The position numbers and the translations under genes are program-made. A stretch of DNA of 54,179 nucleotides from the NCBI GenBank assembly GCA_029379215.1, contig JAQYWO010000020.1:1-54179 (forward strand), in the 5' to 3' direction. Of the stretch, positions 1 through 9,097 are shown piece after piece. The notes under the pieces are model-generated. The model searched no databases. It was not told where the DNA came from and saw nothing but the letters and a program-made list of their open reading frames with translations. Numbering within the stretch: position 1 is the stretch's first letter; each line of letters opens with the position of its first letter. This DNA is from Rhizonema sp. PD37 (GTDB taxonomy: Bacteria > Cyanobacteriota > Cyanobacteriia > Cyanobacteriales > Nostocaceae).

Positions 1-140
1 CTCTTTAGGTAGATTTAGTGAGGTAAAAATAATGAAGAGAATCATCCACAAGAGGTTATAGTTTGTACCTCTAGACAGAAAGCACTCAAGTTAAGAATTG
101 TTACATTAGAGTCAACAAACGCAACAAACACGACAAAAAG

Positions 141-344
141 ATGCAGACTCGTCCAAGTACTGATTTACCACCAGTTGCTACTGAATACAACGGTAAGGAT
201 CGTAACGCTTTTCTATTTGGTTTTAACCCCCAAGCTGAACTCTGGAATGGTCGCTTGGCAATGATTGGTTTTCTAGCATATCTAGCTTGGGACCTTGCTG
301 GCTACAGTGTCCTCCGTGACGTACTTCATCTCATCAGCCACTAA
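141..344 (+). CDS. High-light-inducible protein (Hlip/SCP), copy 1
   Basis: One-helix member of the chlorophyll a/b-binding family, 67 aa. These proteins sit in the thylakoid membrane, bind chlorophyll and carotenoid, and protect photosystem assembly intermediates under light stress. The chlorophyll-binding signature ELWNGRLAMIGF lies at residues 33-44 and opens the single transmembrane helix. The N-terminus is hydrophilic with a conserved NGKDRNAFLFGFNPQAE stretch. The start is the first ATG in frame. The gene is followed 39 nt later by a close paralogue, so the pair probably arose by tandem duplication and may be co-transcribed. A GTTACATTA stretch near 98-107 resembles half of an HLR1 (RpaB) site, but the second half is poor, so regulation by RpaB is only a guess. 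The family call is secure; which hli or scp gene this is cannot be decided. Confidence 0.95.
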   Translation: MQTRPSTDLPPVATEYNGKDRNAFLFGFNPQAELWNGRLAMIGFLAYLAWDLAGYSVLRDVLHLISH

Positions 345-383
345 AAGACTCCTGAAAACCTAATTAATTGTAGATAAAAAACA

Positions 384-596
384 ATGCAAACACCTAAAAC
401 TACTCCTTCTACGGCTGTACCACCAGTTGCTGCTGCTTATAATGGTAAAGACCGTAATGCTTTTCTGTTTGGTTTCAATCCTCAAGCTGAGCTATGGAAC
501 GGTCGTTTAGCAATGATTGGTTTTCTGGCATACTTACTTTGGGATTTAGCAGGCTACAGTGTTGTACGTGACGTATTGCACTTCATCGGTTATTAG
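384..596 (+). CDS. High-light-inducible protein (Hlip/SCP), copy 2
   Basis: Second Hlip, 70 aa, nearly identical to its upstream neighbour from the conserved NGKDRNAF segment to the C-terminus. They differ mainly in the N-terminal ten residues, which here are Thr/Pro-rich. The ELWNGRLAMIGF chlorophyll-binding motif is at residues 36-47 and is followed by a hydrophobic helix. It is expected in the thylakoid membrane as a monomer, homodimer or heterodimer with another Hlip. A strong hairpin with a T-run (684-712) lies about 90 nt downstream and would end a bicistronic hli transcript. There are no signs of decay in either copy. The family call is secure. Confidence 0.95.
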   Translation: MQTPKTTPSTAVPPVAAAYNGKDRNAFLFGFNPQAELWNGRLAMIGFLAYLLWDLAGYSVVRDVLHFIGY

Positions 597-683
597 TTGT
601 GACTAGGTTATAAGATAGTTAGCAAAATTTTCTATCATATAACCTGATGAATTAAATATACAACTTGCAAATATTCTTTACGA

Positions 684-712
684 AAAAACCACCTTCACTT
701 AGGTGGTTTTTA
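684..712 (+). terminator. Rho-independent terminator after the hli pair
   Basis: The arms AAAACCACCT (685-694) and AGGTGGTTTT (701-710) pair perfectly around a six-base loop and are followed by T. Flanking A and T runs make it usable in either direction. It lies between the hli pair and the convergent Usp gene. Confidence 0.85.
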
Positions 713-727
713 CGTTTGTGACATTCT

Positions 728-832
728 CCTTCTTCACATCGTGAGTTAAGTCCTCAAGGTGGCTCGCCTACTGTTCCCGGTGTTAATCCGGGGTGTTGAC
801 GGGTTGTCAGCTAACAAAGCAGGGGCTAAGCA
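728..832. repeat. GC-rich structured segment, possible mobile-element relic
   Basis: This stretch is much richer in GC than its surroundings and contains short inverted repeats, for example CCCGG (776-780) with CCGGG (788-792), and GTTGAC/GTCAGC shortly after. It has no open frame. The look recalls the structured ends of IS200/IS605-type elements, but no transposase or TnpB sequence is nearby, so the assignment is weak. Confidence 0.25.
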
Positions 833-839
833 GTAGCAA

Positions 840-1517
840 TTAACAAAATTTTGGTACACCTAGTACCGGGCAGGGAAGGTGCGAACCTAATTTTTGGACT
901 ATAGAGTGGTTAACAGAATCACAGCCTAAAATAAGTAAGGCAGCAGCTTCCGCTTCCACAACATTCCTCAGCTCAGTAGCAATGCAACCAAACCTGAGAA
1001 GAGCTTTAAATGGACTCTTCCATTCATCAGCCAAACAAATTGCCTGACGGAGGATGTTTTCGGCTTCTGCAAATTGCTCAACCGATATTCTTCTTGGTTG
1101 TGATTCGTTCGTGTGTAATTTTATGGGATTGAGAACAAGCGTACCCAGCCCTCTTGAAACGAAGTTGGCTGGACAACTGAGTTGAACTTGTTTCGATGAT
1201 ACACTGCTGACTGGCTCTTCTGTTAAGGAAACATTTTTTAAATTAGGGAATTCATTCTCCTCCAACACGTAAACAACTTGAACTGTAACTTGTGCTTTTG
1301 TCGCTAGGCGTGTTTGGTGAGCAATTAGTAAAGCGATGTCTAATGCAGTATGGCTTTGAGGCGAACTGTTATAGCCAACAATTATATTGATAGATTCTCC
1401 TGATTGAGCTTGTTCTAAAAAAGGTGTTTTTGGCGCTTTTAGCAGCACCATCTGCTCAATTAATTCATCTTTATCGATTACATTCTGTAAACGTACTAAA
1501 ATTGGCTTGATATTCAC
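840..1517 (-). CDS. Universal stress protein (UspA)-like protein
   Basis: A 225-aa cytoplasmic protein with Usp-fold features. A first strand 'INIIVGYNSSPQSHTALDIAL' style segment starts near residue 43, and the C-terminal ends in a strand-helix-strand with the 'PCPVLGVP' finish typical of Usp domains. Usp proteins bind ATP or other small ligands and help in stress survival. The usual ATP loop G-x2-G-x9-G-(S/T) is not intact here, where the sequence reads LGCDSVNHSIVQKLGSHLPCPVL, so this may be a non-ATP-binding member. The N-terminal 40 residues precede the fold. It is followed on the same strand upstream by a decayed transporter ATPase, but nothing ties the two functionally. The fold call is good; the role is unknown. 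Confidence 0.75.
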   Translation of the reverse strand: MNIKPILVRLQNVIDKDELIEQMVLLKAPKTPFLEQAQSGESINIIVGYNSSPQSHTALDIALLIAHQTRLATKAQVTVQVVYVLEENEFPNLKNVSLTEEPVSSVSSKQVQLSCPANFVSRGLGTLVLNPIKLHTNESQPRRISVEQFAEAENILRQAICLADEWKSPFKALLRFGCIATELRNVVEAEAAALLILGCDSVNHSIVQKLGSHLPCPVLGVPKFC

Positions 1518-1620
1518 AGCTTTTTCCCCTTGAGGACGTTTGAGTTTACTCGTCTTGAGTAAAATATCGATCTAGGAAACTCGTCGCGTGGTTGCGAAGT
1601 TCTTGATACTCTTCAGAGTT

Positions 1621-2350
1621 TCACATTGCAGGCTGATCGCGTGAATGAGGAAATGACACCTCGAAAATTTCCTCAATTGTAGCTGCTGATCCATTGATCA
1701 CCAGCACAAACCAATCAGACTTATTAATTGCTTCATCCACATTATGGGTAATCATCATCACTGCCTGTCGCTTATTTTCCCAAATATCCAATACCTGTCG
1801 CTGCAATTTACTACGAGTTAGGGCATCTAATTTCCGGAAACGTTGATTCATCTGTAAGATTTTTAGACGAATTACCAAGGCTCGTGCAATATCCACCTGC
1901 TGTTTCATAGCCCTTGAAATTTCATAGGCATACTTGTCAGCTCCTACTGTTAAATTTAGCATTACCAAGTGTTTATTAACAATGCTAATTTTCTCATCCA
2001 AAGTGGTATTTTTCAGCACTTCATCCATAGTTACCCGAAGATTTTCTCTAACTTTTAACCCGGTAATAAAAAACATTGGGGAAACGCTGTCAGGCGCTTA
2101 GAGCCAGGTTTAAAAATCTCTTTACTATCGAGTCTTTTGTTTAAGTCGGCAACACTCTTTAAAAGCGTAGATTTACCGCAACTTGGGTGACTAATGACAG
2201 ACATATATTCATCTTCACCGACAGTCAGATTCACATTATTTAAAATAAAAGAGTGACTGGTATCACTTTTGGAATAAATCTTAACTAAATTTTCTATTTC
2301 TAAAAATGCAGCATTGCGAAAAATTTCCCCCTTAAAATACTCATGAGTGT
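1621..2350 (-). pseudogene. Decayed NrtD-like ABC transporter ATPase
   Basis: The remnant reads in two frames. The 5' part (about 2350-2085, minus strand) gives a recognisable ATPase N-terminus with a damaged Walker A, SHPSCGKST, where GHSGCGKST is expected. It runs into a stop after FLLPG. The reading then continues one base out of frame from about 2080 to 1621 with LKVREN, a weakened signature region (ISRAMKQQVDIARAL) and an H-loop (MMITHNVDEAI). The Walker B is destroyed: ILQMNQRFRKLDA stands where LILDEPFGALDA is expected. The best match by eye is NrtD/NrtC of nitrate/nitrite transporters, with sulfonate or taurine ATPases (SsuB/TauB) as alternatives. With a frameshift and both nucleotide-binding motifs damaged it cannot be a working ATPase. 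The 456-nt open frame at 1621-2076 is only its C-terminal part. Confidence 0.8.
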
Positions 2351-2523
2351 ACCACCTTCAGAGTGAGGAGCGAACCGACTCAGCATCTTGCGTGATAGCG
2401 CTCTAACTGTAAGACTTGTAAGAGATCGATACCAAATTCCTTTCATCACTGATTGCTGAAAGCTGATTATAAAAGCTCTAGAAAAGTGTATAAGTTTTAG
2501 CTTGACGGTAAGGACGATACAGA

Positions 2524-2751
2524 TTAAAAAAGCTGATTAATTAGATTGAGTGCTAGTATTGCCGACTTAGACATCCGGCTCGAAACACCAGCAGGAATTG
2601 CGATCGCCGCACCTAATAAAAAGCTAATCAAGATCCGTCGCAGACTTGCTAACAACAGATCCTCAAAACCTGAGTGACTCAGTTTTCTTCGCTCAAATGG
2701 GTGTAGGATGTAATCTTGATTCGCAACCTGAATTCCCCGTGATGTTGACAT
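2524..2751 (-). pseudogene. Truncated NrtB/SsuC-type ABC permease remnant
   Basis: An open frame of 75 aa whose middle reads like the start of a NrtB or SsuC permease: 'DYILHPFERRKL' and then the membrane entry 'LLASLRRILISFLLGAAIAI' at about residues 33-52, followed by PAGVSSRMSKSAILALNLINQLF and a stop. Full permeases are about 260-280 aa, so only the segment before and within the first transport helices survives. It lies upstream of the decayed ATPase on the same strand, as nrtB precedes nrtD in nitrate transporter operons. Both look like leftovers of one lost operon. A substrate cannot be assigned from this fragment. Confidence 0.65.
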
Positions 2752-3691
2752 TACTTCACGCTTAGCAAGTGCAACAACCCACTACCATGAAATTATCCCC
2801 AAATTACCTTAGATAAGCACAAAGATAATATCCCTGATGATCACTAGTTTCGTTTTTCTCCAAGCAGCTTGCCTACCAATCGTAACGTTGGCAGCCAAGT
2901 TTCGTTAAAATTTCACTATTTTGACCTCAAAACAGCAAGACCGCAGGTACAAAAAAACTGAGCAGTACGAGCCTAGAATACTGATGAGATCCGGACATTA
3001 TGTTAATGCTGTCTCTTCAGTCTCCTCTCAATGCCTACGAAGTTAGCTGACGGGCTAGGGCTGAGAGATGCCCCTCTTCAAAAACTATGAGTTGTGAGTT
3101 ATTAATTAATAATTAACAACTCAATAGTGAAATTTCTCTACTATTGATTTAATTATCACTCCTGACTCCTAAGTTTTTGTCAGATTCGCCCCATAGTAAT
3201 GGTTCCTCCGTTCCAATTCACAGATTAGGCTGACTTAACTCTGATTCCCCCATAATGTAACATTGCAGCACAGTACAGTCAAGCTATCTTAAGATATACT
3301 TCCTATATATTTTTAATTGCTGGCGGTACATTACCCACCGAAATTTATGTCTTTTCAGGTTCGAGTGTGATATATTTTTTAATAAAAATATAGTCAATCA
3401 GTAGGTGGCCACAAATAAATCATTATGGATTTTTAGTTACGCTGTCTTGACGCTCAGCACAACTAAAAACTTTTTTAATGAATTTACAACCCTTTACGCA
3501 GTTGTGCTTAAAAAGCTACATCTACTTACGCTGTTTCTTTAAATGTACAGCCACATTATATATGGTTATAAACACTACCTTTTCTAAAATCAATGACAAG
3601 ACCTAAAGGTAAAACAAGACACAATTCGGCAGCTATCTAGCTTGACAACACCAACTTTATTATAAGCTTGTAATTTTGCCACCCGGAAGTA
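2752..3691. other. Long AT-rich spacer without a gene
   Basis: No convincing coding frame is seen on either strand over 940 nt. It holds a GC-richer structured patch (3021-3077) and an AT-rich hairpin (3088-3123), listed separately. The rest is low-complexity AT-rich sequence, consistent with a region that lost genes next to the transporter relics. Confidence 0.6.
3021..3123 (+). ncRNA. Possible orphan structured RNA element
   Basis: A patch with GCCTACGAAGTTAGCTGACG followed by GGGC-TGAGAGAT-GCCC (pairing arms) looks like part of a cis-regulatory RNA. I have an uncertain memory of similar text in cyanobacterial leader regions, possibly of the yybP-ykoY (manganese) class. It is followed by a hairpin with arms TGAGTTGT (3088-3095) and ACAACTCA (3116-3123). 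No gene starts within 550 nt downstream, so if it was a riboswitch its gene is gone. The class is not established. Confidence 0.25.
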
Positions 3692-4891
3692 ATGAAAGAT
3701 TTTAGTCATCTACTCAGCAACAAAACCCAGACCATTATAGCACAGTGGCTGGAAGCTGTTCGTCTAGACAAGAAAATTTCCAGTGCCAAAAATCTATCGC
3801 GTACAGCGATAGAGGATCATATTGATTATATTCTCACGGCAATGGTAACCGTGCTTTCCCAATTCAAAGAAAGCGAAATTAAACCGATAGTGGAGGCAAG
3901 TTTAACTCACGGCACACTCCGAGCCAATCAAGGTTTTGATGCAGAAGAAATTGCTAGAGAATACAGTTTATTACGTAATGTAATATTTGATATTTTGGAG
4001 CAAGAACTACTAGACGCTTCATCAAAAGAAGTGCTGCGGGCTGTGAGATTGATTGATCTTGTTTTGGATGAAGCAATTGCCCACTGCTTTAAAAGCTATA
4101 CCGAGCAAAGATTGGCAGAACTACAGCACCTGCAAAAGCACTTAAGCCTCAACAATCAAGAATTGACTCGCTTAGTTCGAGCAAACCAAGACAACATCTC
4201 TTTTTTCGCCCACGAACTGAAAAATCCTCTGACTTCAATTATTGGTTATTCGGATTTGTTTTTACGCATCCAAAAACAGAAAACTGAGGAAAAGGACTCT
4301 TATAAAAATTTAGAACATATTGAGCGGGTACTATGCAATGGAAGAAAATTACTTCGTTTGATTAACGATTTACTGGAAATTTCTCGGTACGATGCAGGGG
4401 AGATGAAACTACATCCAGAACCCCTCGATTTGTGTGAAGTTATCTATGATGTATATGAAGTTTTAGAATCTTTAACCGGTGAGAAAGATTTACAAGTCGT
4501 TATAGATTGCGATCGCACATCCAAACAAGTCGTCACAGATTCATTACGATTCCAACAGATTGTCACGAATCTTCTCAGTAATGCAATTCGCTACACAAAG
4601 TCAGGAACTGTGAAAGTTAAGTGTGAGATTTTAGACGATAATAAGTGGGCGATCGTCGTTTCTGACACTGGAGTTGGGATCTCGCCAGAAGATCGAGAGC
4701 AAATTTTTGAACCTTACTTTCGCGTTGGTTTGAGTCAAAAATCCTATCTTCCCGACAGCACTGGCTTGGGGTTAGCAATAGTTTTACGGCTAGTCAAATT
4801 GCTACAAGGTGAAATCGATCTCGTTTCTCAGGAGGGAGTGGGTTCCACTTTTACTGTAACCTTCCCACTAGAAGTAGTACCTGAAAATTAA
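3692..4891 (+). CDS. Sensor histidine kinase with RsbRD-type N-terminal domain
   Basis: A soluble 399-aa histidine kinase. Residues 1-140 are helical and resemble the RsbT co-antagonist (RsbRD) N-terminal domain, a sensor module often found in cyanobacterial kinases. A short coiled coil (about 138-165) leads to the HisKA dimerisation domain with the phospho-acceptor His-174 in FFAHELKNPLTS. The HATPase domain follows with an N box (NLLSNAIRY), G1 (DTGVGISPED) and G2 (GLGLAIV). There is no membrane segment, so the signal is cytoplasmic. No response regulator is adjacent, so the partner is encoded elsewhere. The start is the ATG after GGAAGTA. The kinase call is secure; the stimulus is unknown. 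Confidence 0.93.
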   Translation: MKDFSHLLSNKTQTIIAQWLEAVRLDKKISSAKNLSRTAIEDHIDYILTAMVTVLSQFKESEIKPIVEASLTHGTLRANQGFDAEEIAREYSLLRNVIFDILEQELLDASSKEVLRAVRLIDLVLDEAIAHCFKSYTEQRLAELQHLQKHLSLNNQELTRLVRANQDNISFFAHELKNPLTSIIGYSDLFLRIQKQKTEEKDSYKNLEHIERVLCNGRKLLRLINDLLEISRYDAGEMKLHPEPLDLCEVIYDVYEVLESLTGEKDLQVVIDCDRTSKQVVTDSLRFQQIVTNLLSNAIRYTKSGTVKVKCEILDDNKWAIVVSDTGVGISPEDREQIFEPYFRVGLSQKSYLPDSTGLGLAIVLRLVKLLQGEIDLVSQEGVGSTFTVTFPLEVVPEN

Positions 4892-4951
4892 AAACTTCTG
4901 GTTTTGGATGGGCACTCTGTTTCTGAGGAATGCATATTACCAATGAAAATG

Positions 4952-5638
4952 TCAATCTAAATTACCAATTGTTCCGACTTTGGCTAGAGCATCTTCAGCT
5001 GCTGCCTTCTCCGCCTCTTTTTTATTACGCCCTTTACCTTCTCCGTATTCTTTATCAGCCACAACCACTTTAGCGACAAACTCTGGAGCGTGACAAGATC
5101 CACCCGTCTGAACCGTAACATATTTAGGAGGAAGAGTAGTAACGTTGCGTTGTACCCATTCTTGAAAACGATTTTTTGAGTCTATATTAGAACGAGACTC
5201 CACAATACTTTCCGGTACAGAGTTAAACAGCGGATCGACAACAGCGCGAACAGCTTCAATATTTGAATTTTTATCCAAATAGTAAGCCCCAATAACTGCT
5301 TCAAAAGTGCTACTAAGCAAATTAGGATTTTGGTAACCCCCCTCTTGCATTGCACCTTTACCCAACTGCATCCGCAAATCTAAGCCTACTTCAATGGCAA
5401 ATTTTGCCAGTTGCTTCTCATCTACCAGTGCCGAACGCCGTCGAGTTAATTTATCTTCTCCCATTTCTGGGTAACGACTATAAAGATACTCGCCACTTAA
5501 AAAGTTGAGCAACGCATCACCGAGAAACTCTAGGCGTTCGTTGTGTTCACCTTCATGAGGATTCTCATGGATATAAGAACGGTGGAGCAGCGCACGGCGT
5601 AAGAGTTTTTCATTTCGGAATATTAAAAGTTTGTGCAT
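4952..5638 (-). CDS. rnc: Ribonuclease III
   Basis: Double-strand-specific endoribonuclease, 228 aa, of usual length. The RNase III signature NERLEFLGDALL lies at residues 33-44 with Glu-37 and Asp-41. The double-stranded RNA-binding domain fills the C-terminal third, ending in GEGKGRNKKEAEKAAAEDAL. It would process rRNA precursors and structured mRNAs or antisense duplexes. One oddity is that the second metal-binding pair, Asp and Glu three residues apart (DTxEA in E. coli), reads S-T-F-E here (Ser-110, Glu-113), so one acidic ligand is replaced by Ser. Cyanobacteria often have more than one RNase III, and this may be a paralogue with altered metal use. It is transcribed divergently from chlD. 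Confidence 0.92.
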   Translation of the reverse strand: MHKLLIFRNEKLLRRALLHRSYIHENPHEGEHNERLEFLGDALLNFLSGEYLYSRYPEMGEDKLTRRRSALVDEKQLAKFAIEVGLDLRMQLGKGAMQEGGYQNPNLLSSTFEAVIGAYYLDKNSNIEAVRAVVDPLFNSVPESIVESRSNIDSKNRFQEWVQRNVTTLPPKYVTVQTGGSCHAPEFVAKVVVADKEYGEGKGRNKKEAEKAAAEDALAKVGTIGNLD

Positions 5639-5860
5639 TAACAGCGTGTTCGTGCGTAATAAATCAGTATTGTGAGAAATTTATTTGTAAAGAACCTTAA
5701 TGTTTAGGATAAAACTTGAATAATTGTTTAGCAAATCACTAAATAAGAAAATGATGTCATCAACCACCCCCAACGACTTGATCCGATAACTTAATTCTAC
5801 TGGTACCAAGCAGTATGGCTTTCTTGTCAAATTTTGGTATGCTAAAAACCTGGACTAGCA

Positions 5861-7936
5861 ATGATAAAAACCATGCCTGCGCCTACCCCTTTGAGTACTG
5901 CCTTTCCTCTGACAGCAGTAGTTGGTCAAGAAGCAATTAAACTCGCCTTACTACTAGCCGCAGTCGATCCGGGGTTGGGAGGAGTGGCGATCGCCGGTCG
6001 TCGTGGGACTGCCAAATCTGTGATGGCACGTGCCATCCACGAGCTACTGCCACCCATTGAAGTTGTGAAAGGTTCTACCAGCAACTGTGACCCCAATCAT
6101 CCAGAAGAATGGGATGATCAACTCCTAGCAAACGTTACGGAAGGTGAGGTATATACAGAAATTATCAAAGCACCTTTTGTACAAATTCCTTTGGGAGTGA
6201 CAGAAGATAGACTTTTGGGTTCGGTGGATGTCGAACAGTCAGTAAAACAAGGGGAAAGTGTGTTTCAGCCAGGTTTGCTCGCACAAGCACACCGAGGCAT
6301 CCTTTATGTGGATGAAATTAATTTATTAGACGAGCAAATATCCAATCAGCTTTTAGCAGTACTATCTGAAGGACGTAACCAAATCGAGCGGGAGGGCATA
6401 AGTTTTCAGCACCCCTGTAAACCCTTATTCATTGCTACTTATAATCCTCAAGAAGGAACACTGCGAGAGCATTTATTGGATAGGATTGCGATCGCTCTGA
6501 GTGCTGATGGTGTACTTGGTATAGATCAAAGAGTCGAAGCCGTAGAGCAAGCGATCGCTTACTCCCGTTCTCCTCAAGAATTTCTTCAGCAATATAACGA
6601 AGATCTCGACGCCATTAAAACCCAAATTATTCTGGCACGGGAATGGCTCAAAGATGTTAATACTTCTCACGAACAAATTGCCTATCTTGTAAATGAAGCA
6701 ATTCGTGCTGGCGTACAAGGACATCGTGCCGAATTGTTTGCCCTACGAGTTGCCAAAGCAGCTGCTGCTTTGGAGGGGCGTACCCAAGTGAATGCGGAAG
6801 ATTTGCGGCGTGCTGTGGAGTTGGTTATTGTCCCACGAGCGACAGTCGTGCAAACACCGCCACCTCCAGAAGAACCACCGCCACCACCACCTCCCCCACA
6901 GCAGAATCTTGAAGAACCCGAAGACGAATCAAATCAAGAGCAAGAAGAACAACAAGAGAACCAAGAACAACCAGAACAAGAACCACCCAGTATTCCGGAA
7001 GAATTCATCTTCGATCCCGAGGGAGTCATCCTCGATCCGAGTGTGCTTTATTTTGCTCAGATGGCTCAGCAGCAAGGCAAGTCTGGTAGTCGTAGCTTAA
7101 TTTCGTCTGAAGACAGAGGACGCTACGTCAAGCCAATGTTGCCCAAAGGAAAAGTGCGGCGTATTGCTATAGATGCCACTCTCAGAGCAGCGGCTCCCTA
7201 TCAAAAAGCACGACGGGAAAAGCAGAGGGGACAAAAAGGAGAAATACCCCTCACTCAGACACTCCCTTCCTCCTCTCAAAAGCGGGTTTTCGTCGAACAA
7301 AGCGATATTCGTTCCAAGCGTTTGGTACGTAAAGCAGGAGCTTTGGTGGTATTTGTCGTGGATGCCTCTGGTTCAATGGCGCTAAATCGGATGCAGTCAG
7401 CTAAAGGTGCGGTGATGCAATTTTTAACAGAAGCTTATCAAAACCGCGATCAAGTCGCTTTGATTCCTTTTCGGGGAGAACAGGCAGAAGTGTTATTGCC
7501 CCCTACACGTTCCATAGCTTTAGCGCGTAACCGTCTCGAACGTCTACCCTGCGGAGGTGGTTCGCCGCTTGCTCACGGGTTAACTCAAGCTGTACGTGTG
7601 GGATTGAATGCCCAAATGAGTGGAGATATTGGGCAAGTGGTGATTGTCGCGATTACTGATGGACGTGGCAATATTCCTCTGGCGCGTTCTTTAGGTGAAC
7701 CAATTGAACCAGAAAAAAAACCAGATATCAAAGCGGAATTATTAGAAATTGCCGCTAGAATATCTGCTCTGGGTATACAGTTGTTAGTCGTTGACACTGA
7801 AAATAAATTTGTTTCTACGGGATTTGCTAAGGAATTAGCCAAGACAGCTAGAGGTAAATATTACCATTTACCAAAAGCCACCGATAAAGCCATTGCGGCT
7901 ATGGCGAAGGGAGCGATCGCTGATTTAAAATTTTGA
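5861..7936 (+). CDS. chlD: Magnesium chelatase subunit D (ChlD)
   Basis: Subunit D of the ATP-dependent chelatase that inserts Mg2+ into protoporphyrin IX, the first committed step of chlorophyll synthesis. The 691-aa protein has the expected order. An AAA+ domain comes first with GRRGTAKS at residues 46-53 and a Walker-B-like [11 protein letters not shown] Pro-rich and then strongly acidic linker follows at about 335-385. The C-terminal von Willebrand A domain carries the MIDAS motif DASGSMA near residue 501. It acts with ChlI (platform AAA+ ring) and ChlH (porphyrin-binding), neither of which is in the window. A second ATG at 5873 (MPAPT) could also be the start; the upstream one is kept by default. 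Length and domains are intact. Confidence 0.96.
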   Translation: MIKTMPAPTPLSTAFPLTAVVGQEAIKLALLLAAVDPGLGGVAIAGRRGTAKSVMARAIHELLPPIEVVKGSTSNCDPNHPEEWDDQLLANVTEGEVYTEIIKAPFVQIPLGVTEDRLLGSVDVEQSVKQGESVFQPGLLAQAHRGILYVDEINLLDEQISNQLLAVLSEGRNQIEREGISFQHPCKPLFIATYNPQEGTLREHLLDRIAIALSADGVLGIDQRVEAVEQAIAYSRSPQEFLQQYNEDLDAIKTQIILAREWLKDVNTSHEQIAYLVNEAIRAGVQGHRAELFALRVAKAAAALEGRTQVNAEDLRRAVELVIVPRATVVQTPPPPEEPPPPPPPPQQNLEEPEDESNQEQEEQQENQEQPEQEPPSIPEEFIFDPEGVILDPSVLYFAQMAQQQGKSGSRSLISSEDRGRYVKPMLPKGKVRRIAIDATLRAAAPYQKARREKQRGQKGEIPLTQTLPSSSQKRVFVEQSDIRSKRLVRKAGALVVFVVDASGSMALNRMQSAKGAVMQFLTEAYQNRDQVALIPFRGEQAEVLLPPTRSIALARNRLERLPCGGGSPLAHGLTQAVRVGLNAQMSGDIGQVVIVAITDGRGNIPLARSLGEPIEPEKKPDIKAELLEIAARISALGIQLLVVDTENKFVSTGFAKELAKTARGKYYHLPKATDKAIAAMAKGAIADLKF

Positions 7937-7980
7937 TAAAATACTTGAGGAATAAGGAATTTTCAAATAATTCATAACTA

Positions 7981-8763
7981 TTACATCCCTGCCACAGCCT
8001 GTGGTTGTAACACTGACATTAAGTCCTGAACTCCCTTTTGCAAATAGCGTGTTACTGTCATTGGGCTAGTACCAATTTTCTTGGCAGCGTCCTTACGAGA
8101 AAGTTCCTTCAGAAAGACCAATTCAACTGCCATCCGGGGTTTTTCTTCTAACATACTTATTGCCCCTTGAAGTTGTTGCCGTTCTTCTTCTTTTTGCTGT
8201 TGAGCAGCAGAACGGGGACAAGGAATTGCTTCACCCAAAGTGATTTGGCAATCCACATAGTGAACCACAGTCGCATCTAAACTCAAAGGCATACGATTTT
8301 GCGCGGCTAACTTGGTTTCTTGCCATTCTTGCACAGATACTTGTAGCTGACGGGCAATTTCCGAATCCTTAGGAACACGACCTAGACAAGCTGCTAATTC
8401 CTTGCGAACCTTTTGCCCCTCATTATAAAGTTCTTGCCAACGACGGGGAATTTTTAGCAGCGTACTGCGATCGCGCAAAAAGTGCAGCATTTCACCCCGA
8501 ATGTATGGCACAGCAAAGGAACTAAAAGCATATCCTTGGCTTGGTTCAAAACGCTCAATAGCCCTGATTAAACCAAAATAACCAATTTGCTCCAAATCTT
8601 CATAAGGTTCATTACATTGATAGCTGAATTTATGAGCCATCTTCCGCACCAAGCCAGTATGTAACTGCACAAGTTGATTACGAAGTTTAATAGAAGGATT
8701 CTGGTAATATAAGAGCAATAACTCCATACCATCAGACCGCATAGAGAACTGATTTGCCGCCAT
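7981..8763 (-). CDS. sigF: RNA polymerase sigma factor SigF (group 3)
   Basis: Alternative sigma factor of the SigF/SigB/FliA-like branch, 260 aa. Region 2 is clear: 'EDLEQIGYFGLIRAIERFEP' type core binding, then GYAFSSFAVPYIRGEMLHFLRD for -10 recognition. Region 3 (PRRWQELYNEGQKVRKEL...LGRVPKDSEIARQL) and region 4 with its helix-turn-helix (SRKDAAKKIGTSPMTVTRYL) follow. In Synechocystis, SigF controls type IV pili, motility and surface or secretion genes, and a similar role is likely here by family. No anti-sigma gene is adjacent. It runs convergent with chlD with only 44 nt between the stops. The subfamily call rests on overall resemblance to cyanobacterial SigF. Confidence 0.9.
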   Translation of the reverse strand: MAANQFSMRSDGMELLLLYYQNPSIKLRNQLVQLHTGLVRKMAHKFSYQCNEPYEDLEQIGYFGLIRAIERFEPSQGYAFSSFAVPYIRGEMLHFLRDRSTLLKIPRRWQELYNEGQKVRKELAACLGRVPKDSEIARQLQVSVQEWQETKLAAQNRMPLSLDATVVHYVDCQITLGEAIPCPRSAAQQQKEEERQQLQGAISMLEEKPRMAVELVFLKELSRKDAAKKIGTSPMTVTRYLQKGVQDLMSVLQPQAVAGM

Positions 8764-9097
8764 AAAATATCCTTTGTTGCAACTCGTTTCTTTATAAAAG
8801 TGAGTCGCGTAAACCTTTTTTCGCTCTGAAATTATTGTCCTTAAGACACGCTAAACAAACCATAGTTGTTTTACTGAACTTATGAGGGGTCTTACTCCGC
8901 ATCTCAGCATTTATACGGAGAAATTAGACGCGACTTTTTGGTGTAAGTTACTTGAAGTGGCATAAAGAAGCGTCAACTTTTATGATAAGGCATATAACTC
9001 TTACTTGATAAATTAGGTAAAAATGGAAATGAAAGCGCTTAGCAAACGCTCAAATATCTTTGGAGTTAATCTTCTCAAAAAAAATTATTTGTGAAAT
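8764..9097. other. Divergent promoter region between sigF and the BI-1 gene
   Basis: A 334-nt spacer between divergent genes. It should hold both promoters, but I see no confident -35/-10 pair, binding site or RNA gene in it. Confidence 0.4.

Noticed and set aside
3056..3075. CTGAGAG next to GCCCC read as a TPP riboswitch
   Set aside because: The other conserved THI-box parts (CTGATCTGGNTAATACCAGCG) are missing and no thiamine gene follows.
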